Source: Chitinophaga pinensis (GTDB lineage: Bacteria; Bacteroidota; Bacteroidia; Chitinophagales; Chitinophagaceae). From it: a stretch of DNA of 64,000 nt. The notes under the pieces are model-generated. The model did not search any database, was not told the DNA's origin, and saw nothing but the letters and a program-made list of their open reading frames with translations. The stretch spans positions 1,302,001 through 1,366,000 of the forward strand of contig LR632930.1 in the NCBI GenBank assembly GCA_902167325.1, given 5' to 3'. Made by a program: the position numbers and the translations under genes. Shown piece by piece: positions 52,316-61,604 of the stretch. Within the stretch, counting starts at the first letter, position 1, and each line of letters begins with the position of its first letter.

Positions 52316-53260
52316 ATGGATAACATTATTTTGTATGTAATTATCGCCTTCGCGGTCCTTATCGTACTGTCATGTTTCGTCACAGTGCAACAGGGTACGG
52401 TGGGGGTTACCACTATTTTCGGTAAGTATAACCGCATACTAACCCCCGGGCTCAATTTCAAGATCCCGCTGATCGAGAAGGTCTTTAAACGCATCACTAT
52501 CCAGAACCGTTCCGTGGAACTGGAATTTCAGGCCATTACTATAGACCAGGCCAACGTGTACTTCAAGGCCATGCTGTTGTATGCCACTTACAATCAGGAA
52601 GAAGAAACCATTAAGAACGTGGCCTTTAAATTCATGGACGAGCGCTCCTTCATGCAGGCGCTGGTACGTACCATTGAAGGCTCTATCCGCGGGTTTGTGG
52701 CCACTAAACGCCAGTCGGAAGTACTCGGCCTCCGCAAGGATATCACCGAGCACGTAAAAGAACAGATCGATCTCACCCTCGAAAACTGGGGCTTCCACCT
52801 GATCGACCTTCAGATGAATGACATCACCTTCGATGAGGCCATCATGCGCTCCATGGCGCAGGTAGTGGCTTCCAACAACCTGAAGGCAGCCGCAGAAAAT
52901 GAAGGACAGGCACTCCTCATCACCAAAACCAAAGCTGCCGAAGCGGATGGTAATGCGATCAAGATCGCTGCAGAAGCCGAGCGCCAGGCCGCACAGCTCC
53001 GTGGTAAAGGCGTGGCCCTCTTCCGGGAAGAAGTGGCTAAGGGTATGAGCCTCGCCGCACGTGAAATGCAACAGGCCAATATGGATACCTCGGTGATCCT
53101 CTTCTCCATGTGGGTGGAAGGCATCAAGAATTTCGCGGAAAACGGTAAGGGCAATGTCATCTTCCTCGATGGTTCTTCCGAAGGCATGGATAAAACCATG
53201 AAACAACTGATGGGGCTTAATCAAATGATGGCTCCCGAAAATATGCAGGCTAAGAAATAG
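52316..53260 (+). CDS. SPFH domain (stomatin/prohibitin-like) membrane protein
   Basis: A 314-residue protein with one N-terminal membrane anchor (about 3-22), then an SPFH/Band 7 domain (about 25-200: VTVQQGTVGVTTIFGKYNRILTPGLNFKIP). An Ala/Glu-rich coiled coil follows (about 180-255: AAENEGQALLITKTKAAEADGNAIKIAAEAERQ). Such proteins assemble into ring-like membrane microdomain scaffolds. The ATG at 52316 begins the anchor; an upstream in-frame Met at 52283 is less likely. No NfeD-type partner is adjacent. Confidence 0.9.
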   Translation: MDNIILYVIIAFAVLIVLSCFVTVQQGTVGVTTIFGKYNRILTPGLNFKIPLIEKVFKRITIQNRSVELEFQAITIDQANVYFKAMLLYATYNQEEETIKNVAFKFMDERSFMQALVRTIEGSIRGFVATKRQSEVLGLRKDITEHVKEQIDLTLENWGFHLIDLQMNDITFDEAIMRSMAQVVASNNLKAAAENEGQALLITKTKAAEADGNAIKIAAEAERQAAQLRGKGVALFREEVAKGMSLAAREMQQANMDTSVILFSMWVEGIKNFAENGKGNVIFLDGSSEGMDKTMKQLMGLNQMMAPENMQAKK

Positions 53261-53278
53261 TATTTCTGATATAGTTTG

Positions 53279-53314
53279 GCGAAAGCGGTCTCCCGGGGAC
53301 CGCTTTCGCTTTTT
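53279..53314 (+). terminator. Terminator after the SPFH gene
   Basis: A perfect 12-bp stem GCGAAAGCGGTC/GACCGCTTTCGC has a 7-nt loop and is followed by T5. Confidence 0.93.
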
Positions 53315-53431
53315 CATTTCATGCCGGTGTTTGTACACTCCATGCATGCTACCCCCGGTTTCACAGGATTTGACTTTGAGGCCAGTCATTTACGGGATAA
53401 TTTTCGATCTCATACCCCGTAAACCAAGCTC

Positions 53432-54736
53432 ATGAACCGTTATCTTATTCTATCCCTGCTGGGCCTCAGTCTCCTTGCCTGCCGTAAGAAAAAAGAACCA
53501 TCACCGGAGCCGCCTCCAGCTCCCGACACAGAAATACCGGTTCCCTCCATCGGGCATCAGACCGGCCCGGGAATACACAAAAGTGATCTGATCACCGTGC
53601 CTGTTGGTACAGAAGATCAAACGATCGAATACATCGACAGCCGGTTCCTCATCACCATCCCTGCCGGAACATTCACGGGCCCTGCTACCATGACGGTGGA
53701 AGAAATCACCGACAGCTGCCAGGGTAACCTGGGCTATACCTACCGTATTACTGCAAACCAGCCACTGAAGAAACCAATTGAGCTGGCTTTCGATTACAGA
53801 TTCATGAAACTGTATGGATCGGATCTGCGGTGCCTGATGGTAGCGCACCACAACAGCAACAAAGTCTGGTATGTGCAGGAAAATTATGAGCACGATGCTG
53901 CCCGCACGCGCATTGTAATTCGAACCAAAGATGTGGGTGATTTTGCGTTGATGCGTACACTCCTCATCAGTCCAAAGGATTCCTCCCTTGTAGTGGGTGG
54001 CGAAACCGATGTGGAAGTGATGCGTGTGATACCCCTTCGCCCGCAGGAAGACAATGCAGAAGTACTGGCACCCCTCAAGCCGGTGGCGAAGGATGTTTTC
54101 ACCAAAGGCATTCCCGTTATCAAAGCGGTACCATTAGAACGGGAACTCGTCAATATCTGGACGGCAGAAGATCTTGCCGCCATCACAGATATCGGCAATC
54201 ATGCCATCTGCCATGCGAAGCATGAAAACCCGGAAGGAAAGGATGCACGCATATATGCCCATCTGAATTCCCGCGTAACCACTGATTTTTTACTGGCTGT
54301 TTCATATACATTACCCATTACCGGCGATGCATTGGAGCTAAAGATTGCGCATCAAAACTGGTTCTCGGTGCCGGCACGCATCACGGAAGTAAATGGCATG
54401 CTCAGATTGCTGTATCAACAGGATGAATACCATGTGATGATTGCATGGCCGGCTACAGGCACAGGAACCTGGAATTGGGAAACGGCCAATGCGCCGCATG
54501 CTGTATTTGAAGCAGGAAATATTTATATGGGCGACCGCATGTCTTCCCGGTACAACGACCCCGTAACCGGTGAAGTAAAGCCCAGCGGCGGTTCGCTGAC
54601 GATCACCAGCAATGAGGGGCCCGATGGTTTTGTAGAAGGCCATTTTGTACTGACGAATGCAGGAAGATATTATGACCTGGGATACAGGGTTTCAGAGCGC
54701 GTGGAAGGCAAGTTCCGCGTAAAGAGAATGCCTTGA
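53432..54736 (+). CDS. Hypothetical lipoprotein with ZU5-like domain
   Basis: A 434-residue lipid-anchored protein: a signal peptide with lipobox LLAC (Cys17), a Lys-rich start and a proline linker. Residues about 50-180 contain FLITIPAGTFTGPATMTVEEI, the pattern of ZU5-type domains, with LGYTYRITANQPLKKPIELAFDY next. The rest (about 190-430) is beta-rich and not recognisable to me. A surface-associated role is inferred from the anchor. It ends just before a bidirectional terminator. Confidence 0.72.
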   Translation: MNRYLILSLLGLSLLACRKKKEPSPEPPPAPDTEIPVPSIGHQTGPGIHKSDLITVPVGTEDQTIEYIDSRFLITIPAGTFTGPATMTVEEITDSCQGNLGYTYRITANQPLKKPIELAFDYRFMKLYGSDLRCLMVAHHNSNKVWYVQENYEHDAARTRIVIRTKDVGDFALMRTLLISPKDSSLVVGGETDVEVMRVIPLRPQEDNAEVLAPLKPVAKDVFTKGIPVIKAVPLERELVNIWTAEDLAAITDIGNHAICHAKHENPEGKDARIYAHLNSRVTTDFLLAVSYTLPITGDALELKIAHQNWFSVPARITEVNGMLRLLYQQDEYHVMIAWPATGTGTWNWETANAPHAVFEAGNIYMGDRMSSRYNDPVTGEVKPSGGSLTITSNEGPDGFVEGHFVLTNAGRYYDLGYRVSERVEGKFRVKRMP

Positions 54737-54768
54737 GGATTTACATATCTTCGCATTGTTGATGAAAA

Positions 54769-54800
54769 AACGGCGGCCCTTATAGGCCGCCGTTGATTTT
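54769..54800. terminator. Bidirectional terminator between the lipoprotein and tadA
   Basis: The 10-bp AACGGCGGCC/GGCCGCCGTT stem has a 6-nt loop, with T6 after it on both strands. Confidence 0.9.
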
Positions 54801-54809
54801 TTAATATCA

Positions 54810-55250
54810 TTACTTCCTTCGCCGCTGGAAGAAATCCTTCACCATCTGCAGGCTTTCACTGCCCAGTAATCCGCTTTCCACTTTGGTTTTAGGATGAAAG
54901 GGCGATCTGCCTTCGGTAACACGGCGGTAACCATTCTTTTCATCTTCTGCTGCATATACAATACGGGCTATCTTGCTCCAGTAAAGCGCTCCGGCACACA
55001 TGACGCATGGCTCCAGCGTTACATAAAGCGTTGCTTCCATGAGGTATTTTGAACCGAGGTAATTAAATGCAGATGTTAAAGCGATCATTTCCGCATGTGC
55101 AGTACAATCGTTCAGCATCTCCACCTGGTTATGCCCGCGGCCAATCACCTGTCCGTTCATCACAACAACTGCACCGATGGGTACTTCTCCTTTCTCTTCT
55201 GCGAGGCGCGCTTCCTTTATGGCCTGGCGCATGAAATGCTCATCGGTCAT
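54810..55250 (-). CDS. tadA: tRNA adenosine deaminase TadA-like nucleoside deaminase
   Basis: A 146-residue zinc deaminase. The motifs are HAEMIAL with the catalytic Glu and TLEPCVMCAGAL with the two Cys zinc ligands. TadA converts adenosine at the wobble position of tRNA-Arg(ACG) to inosine; this length and wording fit it, though related nucleoside deaminases are possible. The start codon overlaps the ligA stop by 4 bp. Confidence 0.88.
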   Translation of the reverse strand: MTDEHFMRQAIKEARLAEEKGEVPIGAVVVMNGQVIGRGHNQVEMLNDCTAHAEMIALTSAFNYLGSKYLMEATLYVTLEPCVMCAGALYWSKIARIVYAAEDEKNGYRRVTEGRSPFHPKTKVESGLLGSESLQMVKDFFQRRRK

Positions 55251-57337
55251 TGTACCATATTTATAAATTCATCTTCCGTCAGTATTTTGACGGTGTTTAT
55301 TTTCTTCGCTTTCTCCAGCTTACTGCCTGCATCGTCCCCTACAATAAGGTAATTGAGTTTGCTGCTTACGCCACTGAGTATTTTACCGCCCTGTGCTTCC
55401 ACCATAGCTTCGGCATCGCTGCGTTTCAGTTTGTGAAGCGTGCCGGTAAAGAGGAAGGTTTGTCCGCTGAGGGTACCTTCTTCGGACCGGGAGCCTTTGT
55501 TGCTGGCGAGGTTCAGCCCCAGCGTTTCCAGTTTCTGCAACATGTGTATGTTATCTTCATTCAGGAAAAACTGCCGAACGCTGCCGGCTACTTTAGGGCC
55601 GATATCTTCCAGTGCCAGCAATTGCTCTTCGGTATAATCAGCAAGGTCCAGCAGGTGAGATACTGCGTTGGCGAGGGTTTTGGCGGTGGTTTCTCCCACA
55701 TACCTTATACCCAGTCCGAATATGAGCCGGTGCAGCGGCTGGCTCCGCGATGCTTCTATGGCGGTCTGCAGATTAGCGATCGATTTGGGGCCGAAGCCTT
55801 CCAGTTTGCTGATGGCTTCGAAGTCGAGTGCATAAATACCCGGCACATCGCGCAGTAAGTTCAGTCCATAGAATTTACGGACATTACTTTCGCCGAGGCT
55901 CCGGATGTCCATGGCATCTTTACTTACAAAATGGATCATCCGTTCTACCACCTGCGCTTCGCAGTTGATGTTTACGCAACGCCAAACGCTTTCGCCTTCC
56001 GGCTTGAACAGCGGGTCTTTACAAACGGGGCATTCTTTCGGGAAAAGGATATCAGTTTCTGAGCCGTCACGAAGGTCGGCTACTGATTTTACGATGTAAG
56101 GAATCACATCACCGGCCCTTTCCACCAGTACACGGTCGCCTATTTTCAGATCCTTTTCGCGGATCACGTCTTCATTGAAGAGGCTTACGGAAGCCACGGT
56201 AACACCGCCAATGGGCACAGGATCAATCTTGGCCACGGGAGTGATGGAGCCGGTACGGCCTACCTGGAACTCCACGTCGCGGAGGATGCTGGTAGCCTGG
56301 CGGGCTTTGAATTTGTATGCCATCGCCCATCGGGGGTGGTGTGTGGTCATACCCAGTTTATCCTGCAGCTGGTAGTCATTTACTTTGATCACCATACCGT
56401 CGATCTCATAAGGGAGGTCATCGCGGTGCGCTTCAAATTCCGCACAGTAGGCGATCACGGCATCGATGCCTTTCACTGCTTTCATTTCTTTGGCAGGACT
56501 GCGGAAGCCCAGCTGCCAGAGCATATCAAGCGTATTGCTGTGCGTCTGAATTGCAGCAGGTTCATCCATATCATCGTTCATGGTATGGAAGCTCATATGG
56601 TAGAGGAACGCTTCGAGGCCACGGCGTGCTACTTCCTGCGGGTCTACTATCCGCAGTGATCCGGAGGCTGCATTGCGCGGATTAGCCAGCGGGGGCTGGT
56701 TATCGGCCGCACGCTGTTCGTTCAGGCGTGCGAAGGTTTTTTTATTGATGAGTACCTCTCCCCGCAATTCAATCTGCTGAATGCCGAACTTGGAGAAGTT
56801 GGCAGACAGGGGGATGGAACGTATCTGGCGGATGTTAACGGTGATATCATCTCCCTGCACACCATCGCCACGTGTGGCGCCGCGTTCGAGCAGATCATTT
56901 TCATAGATGAGTGAGATACTGGCGCCGTCGAACTTAGGTTCCACACAATACTCTATTTCACTGAGTCCGGAGGCTTCCCGGTTTTTGCGGTCCCAGTCGA
57001 GGAGGTCGTCAGCATTATACGAATTCTCGAGGCTGAGCATGGGCACCAGGTGTTGCACCGTGGGGAAGTTTTTGGTAAGTCCCTGGGCTACACGTTTGGT
57101 AGGAGAGTCTGGCGTTACCAGTTCCGGGTTGTCCTGTTCCAGCTTCTTGAGCATGGCAAACAGGCGGTCGTATTCTTCATCGCTCAGCACGGGATCGTCC
57201 TGCACATAATACCGCCAGTCGCTATGGCGGATCACCTGGCGCAGGGAATCTGCGAGTGCCTGCGGCGTGTCCGTTCTGCCGGACAGTAGTGCTTTCGCCT
57301 CATTGGCGAGCGAAATTTCAATGTCTTTGGCGTACAT
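55247..57337 (-). CDS. ligA: NAD-dependent DNA ligase
   Basis: A 696-residue replicative and repair ligase. The adenylation domain has the nucleotidyl-acceptor motif VEPKFDG with Lys135. It is followed by the OB fold, a Cys4 zinc finger (CPVC...CVNINC), helix-hairpin-helix repeats (about 500-590) and a C-terminal BRCT domain (about 610-690). All elements are intact and length is normal. tadA overlaps its end by 4 bp. Confidence 0.97.
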   Translation of the reverse strand: MYAKDIEISLANEAKALLSGRTDTPQALADSLRQVIRHSDWRYYVQDDPVLSDEEYDRLFAMLKKLEQDNPELVTPDSPTKRVAQGLTKNFPTVQHLVPMLSLENSYNADDLLDWDRKNREASGLSEIEYCVEPKFDGASISLIYENDLLERGATRGDGVQGDDITVNIRQIRSIPLSANFSKFGIQQIELRGEVLINKKTFARLNEQRAADNQPPLANPRNAASGSLRIVDPQEVARRGLEAFLYHMSFHTMNDDMDEPAAIQTHSNTLDMLWQLGFRSPAKEMKAVKGIDAVIAYCAEFEAHRDDLPYEIDGMVIKVNDYQLQDKLGMTTHHPRWAMAYKFKARQATSILRDVEFQVGRTGSITPVAKIDPVPIGGVTVASVSLFNEDVIREKDLKIGDRVLVERAGDVIPYIVKSVADLRDGSETDILFPKECPVCKDPLFKPEGESVWRCVNINCEAQVVERMIHFVSKDAMDIRSLGESNVRKFYGLNLLRDVPGIYALDFEAISKLEGFGPKSIANLQTAIEASRSQPLHRLIFGLGIRYVGETTAKTLANAVSHLLDLADYTEEQLLALEDIGPKVAGSVRQFFLNEDNIHMLQKLETLGLNLASNKGSRSEEGTLSGQTFLFTGTLHKLKRSDAEAMVEAQGGKILSGVSSKLNYLIVGDDAGSKLEKAKKINTVKILTEDEFINMVQ

Positions 57338-57409
57338 GATGTATCTGGATAAATCAAAAGTCTGGCGTAAATTTAAACTTTAGTTACCACGCGCGTATAA
57401 TTTCTTACC

Positions 57410-59044
57410 ATGAAACACAGTTGCCTAGTTGCACTTGCTATCCTGCTTTTCGCCTGTAAACGTAAAGAACCAACGGACCTCCTCGTCAGGAATGCTGTTA
57501 TTTATACGGTAGATACCGGTTTCAGGGTGATGCAGGCCATGGCCGTGAAGGATGGTATTATTGTGGCGACAGGTTCCGATAAAGAAATGACGGAACGTTT
57601 TGCCCCGAAGGAAGAGCTGGATGCGCAGGGAGGCACCATAGTACCGGGGTTCAATGATGCGCATGCGCACTTTGTAGGCTATGCGGCATCGCTGCGGATG
57701 GTAGACCTGACCGGTGCCAAAAGCTGGGATGAAACCCTGGCCCGTGTACGCGACTTTGCCGCTAAAAATCCCAAAGGCTGGATCATAGGCCGGGGATGGG
57801 ATCAGAACGACTGGCCCGTAAAAACTTACCCCGATAAATCATCACTTGACCGTATGTTCCCCGACCGCCCGGTGTTCCTGGAGCGGGTAGACGGGCATGC
57901 TGCATTGGTAAACCAGGCTGCCATTAAACTGGCCGGCATCACACCGGCATCTACAGATGGCGGCGGATCAGTGGAAGTGAAGAACGGGGCTATGACGGGT
58001 ATTTTGATCGATAATGCCATCGCCGGCGTTTCTAAAATAATACCTGATGCAGATACTGCTGCTGTGATTGCTTCACTGCTGGCTGCAGAACGTAACTGCG
58101 TGCAGGCAGGCATCACCAGTATAACAGACTGCGGCCTGTCTATCCCCGAAATGCGGCTGCTGGAGAAACTGATCACATCCAACCGGTTGAACCTCCGCCT
58201 GAATGTGATGCTGAGCGATTCCGAAGAAAACATAGACTGGATACTGAAGAATGGTCCTTACGAGAAAGGGAACCTGCTTGTGCGGAGTGTTAAGTTTTAT
58301 GGAGACGGGGCATTGGGTTCAAGAGGTGCATGCCTGAAGCACGACTATGCAGATAAAGCAGGCTGGAAGGGCTTTATGAGGAAGGATTCCGCCTACTTCG
58401 CAGCCATGGCCGGGTTGCTGGCCGGGTCAGACATTCAGATGTGTACCCATGCCATCGGGGACTCTGCCAACCGTGTTATCCTACAGATATACGCTAATGT
58501 ATTGAAAGGCCGTAACGACCGGCGCTGGCGTATCGAGCATGCGCAGGTGGTAGATTCTATTGACCGGCGGTGGTTCGGGGAGTACAACATCGTTCCATCC
58601 GTACAGCCAACGCATGCCACCTCGGATATGTATTGGGCTGAAGAGCGGCTGGGGGCTAAGCGCGTGAAGAACGCCTATGCCTTCCGCGACCTGATGAATC
58701 AGACAGGCTGGTTACCTTTGGGGACCGATTTTCCGGTGGAGCATATAGAGCCGATACGTACATTTTATGCCGCAGTATCAAGGAAAGATACGGCAGGCTT
58801 TCCTGCAGGAGGCTTCCAGATGGAGAATGCGCTCAGCCGGTCGGAAGCATTGAAAGGGATGACGCTGTGGGCGGCACAGGCATCATTCGAAGAAGGCCGC
58901 AAAGGCAGTCTGGCACCGGGGCGGTATGCAGATTTTGTGATCCTGAATCAGGATATTATGAAGGTGGAAGAAGATAAAATCCCCGCAACTAAAATTATAG
59001 CTACTTATATTTACGGTAAGCCACGTTATCAGGCGCCCCGCTGA
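57410..59044 (+). CDS. YtcJ-like amidohydrolase, lipoprotein
   Basis: A 544-residue metal-dependent hydrolase of the YtcJ/N-substituted formamide deformylase group. A signal peptide ends in a lipobox LLFAC (Cys16). The metal motifs are GFNDAHAHFVG (HxH), CTHAIGDSANR, and WRIEHAQVVD; LGTDFPVEHIEP holds the late Asp. The substrate is unpredictable, as the family acts on many cyclic or acyl amides. The stop overlaps a possible start of the NrtR-type gene, hinting at joint transcription. Confidence 0.87.
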   Translation: MKHSCLVALAILLFACKRKEPTDLLVRNAVIYTVDTGFRVMQAMAVKDGIIVATGSDKEMTERFAPKEELDAQGGTIVPGFNDAHAHFVGYAASLRMVDLTGAKSWDETLARVRDFAAKNPKGWIIGRGWDQNDWPVKTYPDKSSLDRMFPDRPVFLERVDGHAALVNQAAIKLAGITPASTDGGGSVEVKNGAMTGILIDNAIAGVSKIIPDADTAAVIASLLAAERNCVQAGITSITDCGLSIPEMRLLEKLITSNRLNLRLNVMLSDSEENIDWILKNGPYEKGNLLVRSVKFYGDGALGSRGACLKHDYADKAGWKGFMRKDSAYFAAMAGLLAGSDIQMCTHAIGDSANRVILQIYANVLKGRNDRRWRIEHAQVVDSIDRRWFGEYNIVPSVQPTHATSDMYWAEERLGAKRVKNAYAFRDLMNQTGWLPLGTDFPVEHIEPIRTFYAAVSRKDTAGFPAGGFQMENALSRSEALKGMTLWAAQASFEEGRKGSLAPGRYADFVILNQDIMKVEEDKIPATKIIATYIYGKPRYQAPR

Positions 59045-59082
59045 TGCGCCGCATATTATTGACTATTCCACGATTATGCTGT

Positions 59083-59787
59083 ATGCACACCAAAAACATT
59101 AACACGCACCGCATCGAAATCAGGGATTATTTCATGGCGGCCATTTCCGTCGATTGTGTAATCTTCGGTTTCGATGAAAACGAACTGAAAGTACTGCTGA
59201 TCAAGTCCGATCTGAAAGAGTACAAAGGCAAACCTTCTTTGCTGGGAGACATTGTGCACCCCGACGAGGACCTGCAAACTGCGGCTTATCGCGTACTGCG
59301 CGACCGTACCGGGCTGGAAGATCTGTATATGGAGCAGGTGCAGGCCTTTGGTGGTATTAACCGGCACCCAGCCGGCCGTGTAGTGACCATTGCATTCTAT
59401 TCCCTCATCAACATCCAGCATGCCGAGTTAAAGACGCAGGAGAACGAGCTGCACTGGCATGCCGTGAAAGATATTCACGAAATGGCCTTTGATCATAAAG
59501 ATATCCTTGATACCTGCTACCAGCGCCTTCAGGCCAAGGTGATCGATCAGCCGGTGGGTTTTAACCTGTTGCCTAAGAAGTTTTCGCTCCGCGATCTTCA
59601 GAACCTGTATGAGGCTATCCTTGATGTGAAGCTGGACCGGAGGAACTTCCGGAAGAAGTTCTTTGCGATGGATTACCTGGTGGATCTGAATGAGGAGGAG
59701 AAGGATGTTCGCCACAGGCCTGCGCGGCTATATAAGTTCAACCATGAGAAGTATAACCTGCAGCATAAAAAGGACCTCGGTTTTTAA
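59083..59787 (+). CDS. NrtR/AraR-type Nudix-like transcriptional regulator
   Basis: A protein of about 234 residues with a Nudix-type N-terminal domain and a C-terminal winged helix (FSLRDLQNLYEAILDVKLDRRNFRKKFF). The Nudix box is degenerate: the REUxEE core reads RVLRDR, so hydrolysis is unlikely and the domain should be a ligand sensor. In Bacteroidota, AraR-like members respond to pentoses; NrtR members respond to ADP-ribose. The start could be ATG 59044 (overlapping the amidohydrolase stop), 59083 or 59134; I chose 59083. A palindrome lies 45 bp after the stop. Confidence 0.84.
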   Translation: MHTKNINTHRIEIRDYFMAAISVDCVIFGFDENELKVLLIKSDLKEYKGKPSLLGDIVHPDEDLQTAAYRVLRDRTGLEDLYMEQVQAFGGINRHPAGRVVTIAFYSLINIQHAELKTQENELHWHAVKDIHEMAFDHKDILDTCYQRLQAKVIDQPVGFNLLPKKFSLRDLQNLYEAILDVKLDRRNFRKKFFAMDYLVDLNEEEKDVRHRPARLYKFNHEKYNLQHKKDLGF

Positions 59788-59831
59788 TAGAATTTTACCT
59801 TTTTAATTGAATTTATTAAGTTGACCTGAAT

Positions 59832-59846
59832 CCTTTACTGTAAAGG
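59832..59846. promoter_or_regulatory. Palindrome downstream of the NrtR-type gene
   Basis: CCTTTAC-T-GTAAAGG is a perfect 7-bp inverted repeat with a 1-nt centre. It could be an operator site for a neighbouring regulator. The hairpin loop is too short for a terminator. Confidence 0.3.
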
Positions 59847-59949
59847 GTTTGGGGGAGATGTTGCCGTACCCGTTGGGTTTAGGGAGTGTGGTATTATTTT
59901 AGAAATACCATGCGGAAAATTGTTTTTTAACAAACTTTTAATTAAGATT

Positions 59950-60199
59950 GTGTACGAGATACACAGTATTGCAAAAGGCGTGTATTATCGTAAGCAGAGG
60001 CCAGATCTAAATCCAACTAATTAATCAACAGACGACATTCAGGAGAGAACCCGTAGCGTGCGCCAGATAAGCTAATTATCGCCGGTAAGGCGAGTTCGTC
60101 AACGCTTTATATTGCATTTTATCAAATTCCACGTTGTGATGCAGGACTCACAAGTCTTTCATTAAACAGGCTGTTCCATTCCGGACAGCCTGTTTTTCA
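59950..60199 (+). ncRNA. Candidate structured RNA in the 59788-60839 gap
   Basis: A 1-kb gap without a convincing ORF contains several local stems on the plus strand. These are GTGTA/TACAC (59950-59964), GATAA/TTATC (60066-60080), CGCC/GGCG (60080-60092) inside an AGCGT/ACGCT closing pair (60055-60106), and TTGTGA/TCACAA (60134-60153). A strong intrinsic terminator closes the series at 60164-60199. No gene upstream would need that terminator, since the NrtR-type gene ends 375 bp earlier. Motifs of tmRNA, SRP RNA and RNase P RNA are absent. The 5' end is not defined. Confidence 0.4.
60164..60199 (+). terminator. Terminator of the candidate structured RNA
   Basis: A perfect 11-bp stem AAACAGGCTGT/ACAGCCTGTTT has a 10-nt loop and a T5 tail. 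Confidence 0.8.
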
Positions 60200-60419
60200 T
60201 TTCGGGTAACCTGTTGCGGGGTTTTTAAAACGTATGGATATGGGGCCTGAGGCCTTTTAGAAGAAGTGTAATGGGGATGAACCCGCCTCCGTTATGGGGA
60301 ATGCATGTGGCGTGGATGGGGTTAGCAGGTCTTAAACCTGAAGACAGGCAGTGGTAGTTCCCAAATTGCCAGGGTGTAAACATGGGGTACAAGGTTGTTA
60401 ACAGGAAAATTCCACAGGG

Positions 60420-60580
60420 TTAAAGAGGAGATTGAATACATGAAACGGGGAGATTGGATGCATGTTATGAGTAGATTAGAAGTAGTTATTGAGGAGGTTG
60501 GAAGGGGTTAAATAGGAGATTAGCAGGAGGTATTGAGCAGATTGAATGCAGGTATAGAGCAGATTAGAAGGTACTAAGTA
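60420..60580. repeat. Degenerate purine-rich short repeats
   Basis: A purine-rich stretch in which variants of GAG(C/A)AGATTGAATGCA recur about six times. Two 22-nt units at about 60521 and 60551 are near copies (AGGTAT(T/A)GAGCAGATT). There is no ORF. The remainder of the gap to 60839 (including TTGATG-like words near 60650) shows no gene. Confidence 0.4.
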
Positions 60581-60839
60581 TTAGGTTGCCTGCCTGGAAC
60601 ATGGCGGAAAGGTACCAGAAGCATACCAGTAACATTGGACTAAAGGTGGACTTGATGCGGATTTGATGTGCATTTGATCTGTAGCTGAGTTTTGGCAGAT
60701 GGCGGGCATGTGCGTTGAAGATGGTGCGCCTCCAGCCCATGGCAATGGCTTGCGGAGGAGGCTCCTGCCGGGTAGATTTGGGGGCTGTATGTTTTGAAAA
60801 TGAATTACTTACAACAAAATATCCTCTTATGGCGGTGGG

Positions 60840-61604
60840 CTATTCCCGCGGGACGGGATCCTGACCGTTTTTAGTGGGAGCCATTTTGGGAGCAGGCTCT
60901 GGTGCTGGAAGGAGCAACTTCTTACGGGGGCGCGATTTTGCAACCACTTTATCAGGTACCTGATCTCCGGTCACGGCAATGATATCCGCCGCATTGTACT
61001 GCCGGTTGTAGGAAATGCCGTCTTTGAGGAAGGTTCTTACCTGCAGGGTTACGATAAGGGTGCCTTTTCCCGGTACGTCAACCGACAGGTCCGCTCCTGT
61101 AAATGGCTGCTCCAGGTCGATGTGCACCACATCTGCGTCCATACCCGTAACGGTGCGGGTGGTGAAGTCGATCCGGGTGGCAATGAGTTTTATCTCCATC
61201 CTGACAGCATCGCCATAACCAAGCAATTTCTGTGCTTTGATATGCAGCTTCCCTTCCTTGGTGAGAAGCGGCAGCTGGCCGAAGAACTTTTCGATACCGG
61301 CGTGCCTGTTGAACCGGAAGCCCTTCAGGCCGGCATGGTTATTTCTGCCCGCGGTAACGATGGTACTGTTCATCCGGTTTACGACCTCTCCATCGCAGAA
61401 GATGTCGATATCAGGCGCAACTGCATTGCGGATAAAGGCGCCTTTGCGGCTGGCTGCGCCAAACCATTTCGCGGCACGGCGGGTATTATCCGTTTGCCGG
61501 ACTAATTCCGGCATGGAGCGGAGGCAGTGCTTGCCGTTCCGCTTGTAGGCGATAACGTTGCCTACCCGGCCGCTAAAAGTGATAGCTGAAGTGATGATTC
61601 CCAT
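60840..61604 (-). CDS. Hypothetical protein, DUF6266-like N-terminus
   Basis: A 254-residue protein I cannot place firmly. Its start, MGIITSAITFSGRVGNVIAYKRNGKHCLRSMP, follows the pattern GxxxGxxSGRVGNV..Y.RNGK..LRSMP seen in Bacteroidota DUF6266-type proteins. A middle part is beta-rich with paired Val/Asp-containing stretches. The last 30 residues or so are Pro/Lys-rich (PAPEPAPKMAPTKNG). There is no signal peptide. It stands alone beside a 1-kb gene-free region. Confidence 0.6.
   Translation of the reverse strand: MGIITSAITFSGRVGNVIAYKRNGKHCLRSMPELVRQTDNTRRAAKWFGAASRKGAFIRNAVAPDIDIFCDGEVVNRMNSTIVTAGRNNHAGLKGFRFNRHAGIEKFFGQLPLLTKEGKLHIKAQKLLGYGDAVRMEIKLIATRIDFTTRTVTGMDADVVHIDLEQPFTGADLSVDVPGKGTLIVTLQVRTFLKDGISYNRQYNAADIIAVTGDQVPDKVVAKSRPRKKLLLPAPEPAPKMAPTKNGQDPVPRE

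Noticed and set aside
59950..60199. tmRNA, SRP RNA or RNase P RNA
   Set aside because: None of the signature segments (tag ORF with tRNA-like ends, the SRP tetraloop domain, or the RNase P core) is visible.
60420..60580. CRISPR array
   Set aside because: Repeats are degenerate, spacing is irregular, and no cas gene is nearby.
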